Positions 32,934-42,156 of a stretch of 64,000 bases of DNA are shown here, in pieces (the stretch's first letter is position 1; the number at the start of each line of letters is the position of its first letter). The stretch spans positions 248,001 to 312,000 of the forward strand of contig CAWFMD010000006.1 in the NCBI GenBank assembly GCA_963816975.1, given 5' to 3'. The stretch is from DASRIA01 sp963816975 (GTDB lineage Bacteria > Actinomycetota > Thermoleophilia > Solirubrobacterales > JBBDJG01). A model generated the notes under the pieces. It saw only the letters and a list, made by a program, of their open reading frames with translations. It did no database searches and was not told the DNA's origin. The position numbers and the translations under genes are program-made.

Positions 32934-32979
32934 TTGCGGGAGCCGCCGCGGATGCTAGCCTCGCCCGGCTGGGTTCGCC
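32934..32979 (+). promoter_or_regulatory. Shared promoter-leader element, sugar-dehydrogenase gene 2
   Basis: TTGCGG (32934-32939), 16 bases, TAGCCT (32956-32961), 6 bases, GCTGGGTTCGCC (32968-32979), then 55 bases from the leader start to the TTG at 33023. The order matches the elements before genes 1 and 3. Confidence 0.55.
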
Positions 32980-33022
32980 ACTACTGGCCGGGTCACGGAG
33001 GGCGCCGGCCGGAGGATCGTCG

Positions 33023-36000
33023 TTGCATCGCAAACTTCCCACCGCTGCCGCGGCCGCTTCGCCCGTCCGCGCTGCCGCGGCCGAATCGCTACGCCGCTCA
33101 CTCGCATACCGGGTCGCGCTGCTCGCGGCCGGTGCCGTCGCGCTGGTGGCCTGGCCCGTGCGGGCCGCGGCCCTGACGCTGCCGCCAGGGTTCGAGCGCA
33201 CCACGGCGATCGCCGGGCTCACCGATCCGATGGACGCGGAGATTGCGCCGAACGGACGCGTGTTCATCGCGGAGAAGGGCGGCACGATCCAGACGTTCGA
33301 CGACCTCGCGGACCCGACGCCGACGATGTTCGCCGACCTCCGCACGGAGGTCCACAACTTCTCCAGCCGGGGGTTGCTCGGCCTGGCCGTCGACCCAGCG
33401 TTTCCCGCCGACCCATACGTCTACGTCTACTACACGCTCGATGCGCCCGTCGGCGGCACGCCTCCGACCTTCGGCGCTCCCGGCCAGAGGGTCGACCAGT
33501 GCCCCGGCGACACCGACGAGCTGAACTGCGTCGTGTCCCAGCGCGTCTCGCGCCTGCGCGTCGCCGGCGAGCACCAGGACGGACCGGAGCAGGTGCTCCT
33601 CAACGACTGGTGCCAGCAGTTCCAGTTCCACCCCGGCGGCGGCATCGAGTTCGGCGCGGACGGCTACCTGTACGTGTCGGGCGGCGACGGCGCGCGCTGG
33701 GAGATCTTCGACTACGGGCAACTCGGGAACCCGATCAACCCCTGTGGCGATCCTCCGAGTCCCGTGGGCGGGCCGATGTCGCCCCCCACCGCCGAGGGGG
33801 GCCGCCTGCGCGCGCAGGACCTGCGCACGAACGGCGATCCACTCGGCCTGAACGGCTCGCTGATCCGCATCGACCCGGACACCGGCGAGGGCGCGCCGGG
33901 CAACCCGATGTTCGCCAGCCCCGAGCCCAATGCGCGCCGCATGCTGGCCCACGGCTTCCGCAACCCGGTGCGGCTCGCGATCCGCCCCGGCACGAACGAC
34001 GTGTGGGTGGCGGACCGCGGCGGCGGTTACTGGGAGGAGCTCGACCGAGTCCCGGACCCGACCGACCCGGTGCGCAACTTCGGGTGGCCCTGCTACGAGG
34101 GTGGACTCGACGCCAACGGCGCCCCCTACGCGCGGATCCGCCCCCGCAGCGATGACCAGGACCTGGACATCTGCGAGCACCTGTACGCCCTCGGTAGCGC
34201 GACGTCGGCTCCGTACTGGGGTTACGACCATGAGCTTCCGGTGGTCCCCGGCGAGCGCTGCGAGACAGACGCGGGCAGCGGGGAGCCGATCGGCAACCAG
34301 ATCGGGGGAGTGAACTTCTATCCCGCGGTCGGATCGTTTCCCGCGGCCTACCGGAACGCGCTGTTCTTCGCCGATCGCCTGCGCAACTGCATGTGGGTGA
34401 TGCTCCCCGGGCCCGATGGGGTGCCCAAGCGCGGCCGCGTGATCCCGTTCGGGCAGCAGCTCGAGCGCGCGATCGACATCGAGGTCGCGCCGGGCGGCGA
34501 CCTGCTGTATGTGGATCAGACAGCCGAGGCGCTGCGACGCATCGCGTGGGTGGGCAACTCGTCAAACCAGCCGCCGACGGCCGCAGCGCAGGCCGACGCG
34601 CTCACCGGGAACCGGCCGCTGACCGTGACGTTCGACGCGCGCGGGTCGAACGACCCCGACCCGGGCGACCTGCTGATCTACGAGTGGGACCTCGACGGTG
34701 ACGGTGAGCTCGACGACTCCACCGACGAGGCTCCGACCCACGCGTACCTGCAGGCCGGCAGCTACACCGTCACGCTGCGGGTCACGGACACCTCCGGCGC
34801 GGCGTCCACGGACACCCTCACGATCACCGTCGGGAGCGGGCCGCTCGGCTCGATCGACACCCCCACGGCCGCAACGACATGGGCCACGGGCGCCGTGATC
34901 GCCTTCTCCGGCTCGGGCACGGACGCCGAGGACGGCCCGCTGCCCGCAACCGCCCTCGACTGGGTCGTCGTACTGGTCCGCTGTGCCGCGCCCGGCGAGT
35001 GCCAGGAGACGCAGCTGGCATCGGTCACCGACGCGGCGGGCGGGTCGTTCACCGCACCCGACAGCGCCTATCCGGCGCACATCGACATCCGTCTCACCGT
35101 CACCGACTCGGACGCGGAGACGGACACGAAGACCCGCCGCATCGACCCGCACACCGCGAATCTCACGCTGCTCTCGTCCCCCCCGGGGGCCACCGTTTCG
35201 ATCGACGGCGTGGAGGGCTCGGCACCGCTCACGAAACCGGCGATCGCGGGCTCCACGGTTGCGATCTCAGCGCCCACGCCGCAGGTGTTCGACAACACCA
35301 CCCAACGGTTCTCCTCCTGGTCGGACGGGCAGAGCCGCACGCACACGATCACCGCGCCGTCCACGAACGCGTCTCTCACCGCCCGTTTCGCTGCGCACGC
35401 GCCGGGCAGCTCAACCTTCGCGTTCCCGGCGGAGGCCGACGCCATGGTGCAGCAGGCCAACCCGACGTCCAACTACGGGAACGTCGATCAGCTACGCACC
35501 GACATCGGCGCCGACGAGGAGAGCTATCTGCGCTTCATCGTCGCCGGCATATCGGGCAAGGTCACGAACGCCAGGCTGCGGCTGCGGTCGGCCGGCGACA
35601 CGGTCGACGGCCCGCAGCTGCGCGGCACGAGCAACGCCTGGACGGAGAGCGGCATCACCTGGCAGAACCGGCCGCCTGCGACGACGGGCGTGGTCGCCGA
35701 CACCGGGGCGATCGCCCAGGGGGAGTGGATCGAATGGGACGTCACGAGCCTGATCGCCGCGGACGGCAGCTACAGCTTCCAGCTCGCCAACACCAGCACC
35801 GACGGCGTGGCTTTCCGCTCACGTGAGTTCAGCAACGTGCCGTTGCGGCCCGAGCTCGTGCTTGCGGTGTCCAACGACGCCTACGTCCGCCCGCGCGGCG
35901 CCACGCCGCTGCGCGTGCCGCTCGTGCCGGCGTACGCCCCGTGCACGGCGCCGAACCGCTTCCACGGCCCGCCGCTGGAGCACCCCGCCTGCAGCCCGCC

Positions 36001-36496
36001 CGCGCCCCAGTCCGCAGACGTCACGATCGGTACTCCCGACGCGAACGGCCGGCCCGCGGACTCCAGCGGCTACGTGCTGCTGACAACCGTCGTCGGCAAC
36101 CCGGCGACGCCGGAGGACGAGGCGGACGTGAGGCTCGCGCTCCAGCTGACGGACGTGCGCCGTGCATCCGGCCTGCTCGACGACTATGGGGGCGAGCTCC
36201 AGCTCCGCGCCTCGCTGCGCATCACCGACAAGGAAAGCCCGGTGGCCGGCACGGGCAGCGTCGCGGACCTGGTGCTGCCGGTGACCGTGCCGTGCGCCGC
36301 CACCCTCGACCCGCTGAGCGGCGGCCAATGCGGCATCGCCACGACGCTCGATGCGGTCATCCCGGGCGTGGTCGACGAAGGCGCGCGCGCGATCTGGCAG
36401 CTGGGCCAGATCGAGGTCCACGACGGCGGCCCCGACGGCGACGCGGAGACTCCCGGCAACGCACCGTTCGCCCGGCAAGGCGTGTTCGTCCCTTAA
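33023..36496 (+). CDS. Secreted PQQ-type sugar dehydrogenase with PKD, DNRLRE-like and conserved C-terminal module (paralogue 2)
   Basis: 1,157 residues from a TTG with GGAGG 8 bases upstream. Signal region 1-50 is long (Ala-rich lead, then YRVALLAAGAVALVAWPVRA). Domains follow paralogue 1: dehydrogenase ~52-515 (GFERTTAIAGLTDPMDAEIAPNG, FIAEKGGTI, GGGIEFGADGYLYVSGGDG, WPCYEGGLDANG), PKD ~515-600, Ig-like ~605-710, DNRLRE-like ~792-952 (ADAMVQQANPTSNYGN, EESYLRFIVAG), C-terminal module ~955-1157 ending DEGARAIWQLGQIEV and ARQGVFVP. All parts are intact. Paralogue divergence suggests different substrates or binding targets rather than recent copying. Confidence 0.87.
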   Translation: MHRKLPTAAAAASPVRAAAAESLRRSLAYRVALLAAGAVALVAWPVRAAALTLPPGFERTTAIAGLTDPMDAEIAPNGRVFIAEKGGTIQTFDDLADPTPTMFADLRTEVHNFSSRGLLGLAVDPAFPADPYVYVYYTLDAPVGGTPPTFGAPGQRVDQCPGDTDELNCVVSQRVSRLRVAGEHQDGPEQVLLNDWCQQFQFHPGGGIEFGADGYLYVSGGDGARWEIFDYGQLGNPINPCGDPPSPVGGPMSPPTAEGGRLRAQDLRTNGDPLGLNGSLIRIDPDTGEGAPGNPMFASPEPNARRMLAHGFRNPVRLAIRPGTNDVWVADRGGGYWEELDRVPDPTDPVRNFGWPCYEGGLDANGAPYARIRPRSDDQDLDICEHLYALGSATSAPYWGYDHELPVVPGERCETDAGSGEPIGNQIGGVNFYPAVGSFPAAYRNALFFADRLRNCMWVMLPGPDGVPKRGRVIPFGQQLERAIDIEVAPGGDLLYVDQTAEALRRIAWVGNSSNQPPTAAAQADALTGNRPLTVTFDARGSNDPDPGDLLIYEWDLDGDGELDDSTDEAPTHAYLQAGSYTVTLRVTDTSGAASTDTLTITVGSGPLGSIDTPTAATTWATGAVIAFSGSGTDAEDGPLPATALDWVVVLVRCAAPGECQETQLASVTDAAGGSFTAPDSAYPAHIDIRLTVTDSDAETDTKTRRIDPHTANLTLLSSPPGATVSIDGVEGSAPLTKPAIAGSTVAISAPTPQVFDNTTQRFSSWSDGQSRTHTITAPSTNASLTARFAAHAPGSSTFAFPAEADAMVQQANPTSNYGNVDQLRTDIGADEESYLRFIVAGISGKVTNARLRLRSAGDTVDGPQLRGTSNAWTESGITWQNRPPATTGVVADTGAIAQGEWIEWDVTSLIAADGSYSFQLANTSTDGVAFRSREFSNVPLRPELVLAVSNDAYVRPRGATPLRVPLVPAYAPCTAPNRFHGPPLEHPACSPPAPQSADVTIGTPDANGRPADSSGYVLLTTVVGNPATPEDEADVRLALQLTDVRRASGLLDDYGGELQLRASLRITDKESPVAGTGSVADLVLPVTVPCAATLDPLSGGQCGIATTLDAVIPGVVDEGARAIWQLGQIEVHDGGPDGDAETPGNAPFARQGVFVP

Positions 36497-36528
36497 ATCA
36501 CCCCCTCCCTCTCCCGCCGCGCTGCTGT

Positions 36529-36579
36529 TAGGGTCTGGCGGCTGGATTCGCCGACCAATGATGTCCCGCGGGGGACATC
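36529..36579 (+). promoter_or_regulatory. Shared promoter-leader element, sugar-dehydrogenase gene 3, with leader hairpin
   Basis: TAGGGT (36529-36534), 6 bases, GCTGGATTCGCC (36541-36552), 52 bases before the ATG at 36593. The leader also holds a perfect 8-bp hairpin, GATGTCCC (36560-36567) with GGGACATC (36572-36579), 5 bases ahead of the CAAGGGG ribosome-binding site. Confidence 0.55.
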
Positions 36580-36592
36580 GTCGCAAGGGGCC

Positions 36593-39500
36593 ATGCGTCA
36601 CGGACTTCGCACGCACCTTCCAACCGTCGCGTCCCGCGCGCGCGCCGTGCTGCTGGTCGCCGTCGCGCTGACGCTGTGGGGGGCGGGCGCGGCGCAGGGC
36701 GCGACACTGCTGCCGGGGTTTCAGCAGTCCACGCGCCTTCAGCGGGCTGACCGAGCCGATGTCGATCGAGTTCGCGCCCAACGGGCGGGTGTTCGTGGCG
36801 GAGAAGAGCGGGATCATCAAGACCTACTCGAGCGTTTCCGACACGTCGGCGACGGTCGTCTCGGACCTGCGGACCAAGGTGCACAACTACTGGGACCGCG
36901 GCCTGATGACCATTGCCGTCGACCCGAACTACCCGGCCGATCCCTACATCTACGTGTACTACGTGCACGATGCCGCGATCGGCGCCACGGCGCCCCGCTG
37001 GGGCACGGCGGGAGCGACGTCCGACGGTTGTCCGACCCCGCCCGGCCCGAACGCCGACGGCTGCGTGGTGAGCGGGCGCATCTCGCGGATCCAGGTGGCG
37101 GGCGAGGTGCAGACCGGCCCGGAGCAGGTCCTGATCGAGGACTGGTGCCAGCAGTACCCGAGTCATGCCGGAGGCGGGCTCGAGTTCGGCACCGACGGCC
37201 TGCTCTACTACTCCGGGGGCGACGGGTCGAGCTTCACGTTCGCCGACTACGGGCAGGACGGCAACCCCGTCAACCCATGCGGCGACCCGCCCGGCGGCGT
37301 GGGCGGCTCGATGACCCCGCCGACCGCCGAGGGCGGGCGCCTGCGCTCGCAGGACATCCGCACTACCTCGGACCCGCTCGGCCTCAGCGGCGCGCTGATC
37401 CGCATCGACCCCGCGACCGGCGCCGGAGTCCCGGGGAACCCGCTCTTCTCCAGCACTAACCCGCAGGAACGAAAGTTCCTCGGGTTCGGCCTGCGCAACC
37501 CGTTCCGGCTGGCGATCCGCCCGGGGATCGGGGACATCTGGGTGGCCGACGTGGGGGCCGGCCAGTGGGAGGAGATCGACCGCGTGACCGCGCCGTTCGG
37601 GGGGAACCCCAATCACGGCTGGCCCTGTTACGAGGGGGGCCTGAACGGGAGCGGCGTCCCCACCTCGGTGCGGTACGCCGAGATCGACAACCTCAACCTC
37701 AACCTGTGCGAGAGCCTGTACTCACAGGGAGCCGGCGCCGTGGTCCCGCCGTACTGGGCGTACCGCCACGGCCAGAAGATCATCGCCGGGGAGAACTGCA
37801 ACGAGGGCGCCGGATCGGTGATCTCGGCGATCACGTTCGCCCCGGCGAACAGCTCGTTGCCGGACGCCTACGACGGCGCGCTGTTCTTCGGCGACCACTC
37901 CCGGCGATGCATCTGGTCGATGCGCGCGGGCGCGAACGGGCTGCCGGACCCGGCCACGCGCCAGAACTTCGTGCAGGCCGCGGACAACCCGGTGGACCTC
38001 GAGATCGGCTCGAACGGAGATCTCTACTACGTGGACCTCGAGGGCGGGGCCATCCGGCGCATCAACTTCACCGGGAACCCGAACAACAGCCCGCCGACCG
38101 CGCTCGCGACCGCCAACCCGCAGACCAGCAGCACGCTGCCGATGCTCGTCAACTTCAGCGGGACGGGCTCGACCGACCCCAACTCGGGCTCCGGCGACGT
38201 GCTCACCTACGACTGGGACCTCGACGGCGACGGCCAGCTCGACGACTCGACGTCTCCCACGCCCTCCTACACCTACACGCAGCCCGGCAACTACCAGGTG
38301 AAGCTGCGCGTGACGGACACGAGCGGCGCCTTCGACGAGGACACGCTCACGATCAACGCGGCCAGCGGCCCGCCCTCTCCGACGATCGACACTCCCACGG
38401 CCGCAGCGACCTGGGGCGTCAACCAGACGATCAGCTTCTCGGGGTCGGCGACCGATCCCGAGCAGGGCACGTTGCCCGCCGCGGCGCTCGACTGGCAGCT
38501 GCTGATCAACCACTGCACGGCGCCGGGCAACTGCCACCAGCATTCCATCCAGACCTTCGAGGACACGGCAAGTGGCTCGTTCGTGGCGCCGGACCACGAG
38601 TACCCGTCGTCGCTCGAGCTGCGACTGACGGCGACGGATGCGCACGACAACGCGGTCACCGTTTCGCGCACGCTCGATCCGCGCACCGTGCAGCTCACCG
38701 TCGCGAGCGACCCGCCGGGACTGACCGTCTCGACGGGGCCCAGCAGCGGCACGGCACCGATCTCCGCGACCGTGATCGAGGGCTCCGCCAATACGATCTC
38801 GACTCCCTCGCCGCAGGTCACGAGCAACACGACCTACGACTTCTCGGGCTGGTCCGATGGCCAGGGCCAGACCCACAACGTGACGCCTACGACCGACACG
38901 ACCTACACGGCGCGGTTCGCGCCGCTTACCCCCGGGACCGCGACGCTCACGTTCAACGCCGAGGCCGACGCGTACGTCGATGAGGCGACCCCGACCGCGA
39001 ACTTCGGCAGCGCGACTTTCCTGCGCACGGATGCGGGGGGCAATCCCGGCGTCGAGAGCTACCTGCGCTTCGTGGTCGACGGCCTGCACGGCGACGTGCA
39101 GAGCGCGACGCTGCGGCTGCTCGCGACGAGCAACACGGTCGACGGCCCGGCCGCGTACCCCACCGCGAGCGGCTGGGGCGAGAGCACCATCAACTGGGCC
39201 GGCAAGCCCGCGCCGACGGGCGCCGCGCTGGCGGACGCGGCGGGCATCTCGACGGGCGCCTGGGTCGAGTGGGACGTGACGCCCGCCGTCACCGCCGAGG
39301 GGCCGGTCAGCTTCCGGCTCGCGCAGGAGGTCGCCGACGGCGTCAACTTCCACTCGCGCGAATCGGTCATCGCGACCGGTCGCCCCGAGCTGGTGCTGAC
39401 CGTGCGCAACGACCGCTACCCCCGCCCGAAGGGCGCGACACCGTCACGCGTCGGGCTGGTGCCCGCGTTCGACGGGTGCGCAAGCGCGAACCGCACTCAC

Positions 39501-40034
39501 GGCCCACCGCTCGCCCATCCGGCGTGCAACCCGCCCGTGGCGACCTCTTCGGAGCTGACCGTGGGCACTCCCGACAGCAACGGGCAGGTGGCGAACTCGG
39601 AGGGCTTCGTCAAGCTGGCCGCGATCGTCGGGCCTCCCGGCACTCCCGAGGACGAGGCGGACATGCGGCTCACGTTCTCGCTCAGGGACGTGCGCACCCG
39701 TGCGGGGCTGGGCGACTACACGGGCGAGGTGCAGGTGCGCGGCACATTCCGGATCACGGACCTCGGGAACGGGCCGGCGGCCGACCAGGCGGGGACTCTC
39801 CAGGACCTCGACCTGCCGGTCACCGTCGGCTGCGTGGCGACACCGGACCCGCAGACCGGCTCCACCTGCGCGGTGATCACCACCCTCGACGCGGTCATCC
39901 CGGGCGCGGTCGACGAAGGCGCACGCGCGATCTGGCAAGTGGGCCAGATCGAGGTGCTCGACGGCGGCCCCGACGGTGACGTCGACACTCCGGGCAACTC
40001 GACGTTCGCCCGCCAAGGCATCTTCATCCCGTAA
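36593..40034 (+). pseudogene. Secreted PQQ-type sugar dehydrogenase (paralogue 3), one extra base near the N-terminus
   Basis: Read with one base removed around 36733-36735 it gives ~1,146 residues with the same layout as its neighbours. The ATG at 36593 encodes the signal peptide (ARAVLLVAVALTLWGAGAAQGA) and TLLPGFQQST; the frame then must shift to FSGLTEPMSIEFAPNGRVFVAEKSG, which is open to the stop at 40032-40034. Dehydrogenase, PKD (TDPNSGSGDVLTYDWDLDGDG), DNRLRE-like (ADAYVDEATPTANFGSATF) and C-terminal module (DEGARAIWQVGQIEVLDGG) are complete. As given, the protein would lose its signal peptide. A base-call error is at least as likely as inactivation. Confidence 0.85.
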
Positions 40035-40057
40035 GTCCACCTGGCGCTGGGACGCAA

Positions 40058-41035
40058 CTACCCGATGCCGTCCAGCCGCGGTGTGTGCCTCGGCTTGGGC
40101 GGCCCGAAGACGCGCCCCTGCATCCGCTTCATCACCTCCAGCTCGGCCTGCGTGGGCGCAGTCGCGTCGTAGGGCACCCGCAGCAGGAACCGCTCGTTCA
40201 GGATCCCGATCACGACGTCCGGCGCGACCTCGTTGACGACCTCGTAGTCGAGACTTGGCATCTGGCAGTACACGACGCGGCCAAAGCTCTCCCCGAGGAA
40301 GTGCATCAGCTTCTCCGAGAACGAGTCACCGTGGATGAACAGCGTGGTGTCCGGCGCCACATCGCATCTGTACTCGACCCGCCGGCCCGCGTGCTGGACC
40401 CTGTTGTCCTGGGCGTAGTGCGCGCGCCAGTTCGTCACGTCGGCGAACACCTGGATCGAGCTGCGCACCGGCGTCAGCTTCTCACCGAGATCGCCGACCA
40501 CGTCCGCGCGGCTCACGAAGAGCTGCTCCCACGGTATCTCGCGCACCTCGACCCCGCGCCGCGCGACCTCGCGCATCAGCAGCCGGTAGGCGAGGAACGC
40601 TCCCAGCTCGTTCCAGTGCGTATCGGTCTGGGCGTAGACCAGGTCGTGTTCCTTGTGCGCGACGAGCTCGTCGAGCGGGTAGATGATGCGCGCCTGCGAC
40701 TCGGTATCGCGGAAATGATCGAGCAGTTGCAGCACGGGGCGCGCCGCGACCGGCGCGACCCAGTCCGGGAGGTGCTCGGGGTAGACGGAGTGGGCATTCG
40801 GCGGGACCAGGAAGAGATACGGGATCTGGCGCTGGCCGAGCCACGAGTCGCGATTCTCCAACACGTGGCGCCAGTCCTCGAGCCGGCGCTGGTCGAACCG
40901 CAGCCGCCCGGTGTGCTGGTGGATCACGTCGTTGGTGTCGCGCCCCAGGAACAGCCAGCCGTGCTTGCCCTCGACGACCTTGTCCGCGGCGCGCGCCGCG
41001 ACGTCGGGCGCGAGGGATGCAGCGGAGCCCTCCAC
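40058..41035 (-). CDS. AlgX/AlgJ-like SGNH-fold protein with intact catalytic residues
   Basis: 325 residues from the GTG at 41035; a CTG at 41050 overlapping the previous TGA is an alternative. It matches the alginate O-acetyltransferase AlgX/AlgJ group: EGKHGWLFLGRDTND, PYLFLVPPNAHSVYPEHLP, the Asp-x-His motif TDTHWNELGAFLAYRLLM (near 40605-40630) and the nucleophile motif IHGDSFSEKLMHFLGESF (near 40300-40335). No signal peptide is visible. Relatives acetylate extracellular polysaccharide, normally beside an MBOAT protein; none is seen here. It is paired with the upstream paralogue that lacks these residues. Confidence 0.75.
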   Translation of the reverse strand: MEGSAASLAPDVAARAADKVVEGKHGWLFLGRDTNDVIHQHTGRLRFDQRRLEDWRHVLENRDSWLGQRQIPYLFLVPPNAHSVYPEHLPDWVAPVAARPVLQLLDHFRDTESQARIIYPLDELVAHKEHDLVYAQTDTHWNELGAFLAYRLLMREVARRGVEVREIPWEQLFVSRADVVGDLGEKLTPVRSSIQVFADVTNWRAHYAQDNRVQHAGRRVEYRCDVAPDTTLFIHGDSFSEKLMHFLGESFGRVVYCQMPSLDYEVVNEVAPDVVIGILNERFLLRVPYDATAPTQAELEVMKRMQGRVFGPPKPRHTPRLDGIG

Positions 41036-41046
41036 GCGCGCCTCGC

Positions 41047-42087
41047 TCAGAGCGATGCGGAGGTCGGCGGCGCGGGCGCGGCCAGGCCCCAGAGGGTCGC
41101 GAGGTGGGGCATCGCCGCCTGGCCACGCGACAGCTTGCGAGCCGCCAGCTCTTTCGAGGTCGGCGCCTCGACGTCGGCGGGCACGTCGATCAGCGCCGCC
41201 TCGTCGACCAGGTCGAGCACGATGTCGGGCCGCTCGGCCTCGAGCAGCTCGTGGTCGAGCGTCGCGAGGTGCACGAACACCACCCTCGCGAACCCCTCGG
41301 ACAGGTAGGTCAGCATCCGGTACGAGGACCAGTCCCCGAACACGACGCAGGTGGTCGCCGGAGCGACGTCGCATCGCGTGATCAGCATCCGCCCCTCACC
41401 CTCGACCAGGTTGTCGCCCACCAATCGCGCGGCGCGCTGCGCCGGCCAGCCGATCAGCGTCGGGTACTTCCGTGCCGGGTCGACGCGATGCCCGAGGTCG
41501 CTGGGTGCCTCGCGCCAGGCATAGACGACGTCCGCGGGCCCGACAGGCCTGACCTCGACCTCCGCCGGGATCGCCTCGAGCAGGCTGCGATAGCCGATGA
41601 ACGCTCCGTGCGCGTTCCAGCGGCTGTCGTGACCGTCCCAGATCATGCGCTCCGGCGCCGCCGCCCGCAGCTGCTCCAGCGGGTACACGACCCGCGCCGT
41701 CGAGCGCGTCTGCTCGAGCCATTTCGTGATGCGCGTGATGGGCCGCTGGGCAGCCAGCGCGACTCCGTCGGGAAGCTTCTCCGGCAGCGCCGCATACGCG
41801 CTCGGGGCCACGGCGAACACGTATGCGCAGCCGCGGTCGCGCAGCCACGCCTGTCGGGACTCGAGCACGAACAGCCAACGGCGCGCGGCCTTGCGCGTGA
41901 GGATCAGGTCACCGCGCATCTGGGCCAGCAGCCGGCGGCCCCCATCGCGCTCGAACAGCCAATCGCCCTGTCCGCGCAGCACGTCGTCCCGCGAGTCGAG
42001 CCGCATCCCCTCGGGAACCTGAGCCACGAGTAGATCGGCCTGCGCGGGAGTCACTTCCTGCACGGCCCCGATCGTACAGGGCGCCAT
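41047..42087 (-). CDS. AlgX-like SGNH-fold protein lacking catalytic residues
   Basis: 346 residues from the ATG at 42087, or ~335-338 from GTGs at 42063/42054; TACGAT inside codons 5-6 may be a -10 box, favouring a later start. Order of blocks follows the downstream paralogue (VLRGQGDWLFERDGG, AYVFAVAPSAYAALPEKLP, ADVVYAWREAPSDLG). But the nucleophile motif GDS reads FGDWSSYR (41318-41340), and DTHWN reads DSRWN (41613-41632), so Ser and His are replaced by Trp and Arg. A non-catalytic partner, scaffold or binder is likely. The stop overlaps the next gene's possible CTG start. Confidence 0.7.
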   Translation of the reverse strand: MAPCTIGAVQEVTPAQADLLVAQVPEGMRLDSRDDVLRGQGDWLFERDGGRRLLAQMRGDLILTRKAARRWLFVLESRQAWLRDRGCAYVFAVAPSAYAALPEKLPDGVALAAQRPITRITKWLEQTRSTARVVYPLEQLRAAAPERMIWDGHDSRWNAHGAFIGYRSLLEAIPAEVEVRPVGPADVVYAWREAPSDLGHRVDPARKYPTLIGWPAQRAARLVGDNLVEGEGRMLITRCDVAPATTCVVFGDWSSYRMLTYLSEGFARVVFVHLATLDHELLEAERPDIVLDLVDEAALIDVPADVEAPTSKELAARKLSRGQAAMPHLATLWGLAAPAPPTSASL

Positions 42088-42107
42088 CAGGTGCCCCGGA
42101 CGCGAGC

Positions 42108-42131
42108 GGGGCGCCGCTCGCGCGGCGCCCC
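42108..42131 (-). terminator. GC hairpin after the acylase gene
   Basis: GGGGCGCCG (42108-42116) and CGGCGCCCC (42123-42131) form a perfect 9-bp stem with a 6-base loop, between the acylase stop at 42157 and the AlgX-like start at 42087. There is no U-run, so it is terminator-like only. Confidence 0.5.
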
Positions 42132-42156
42132 GTCTCGTACTCAGCCGCCCTCGCGC

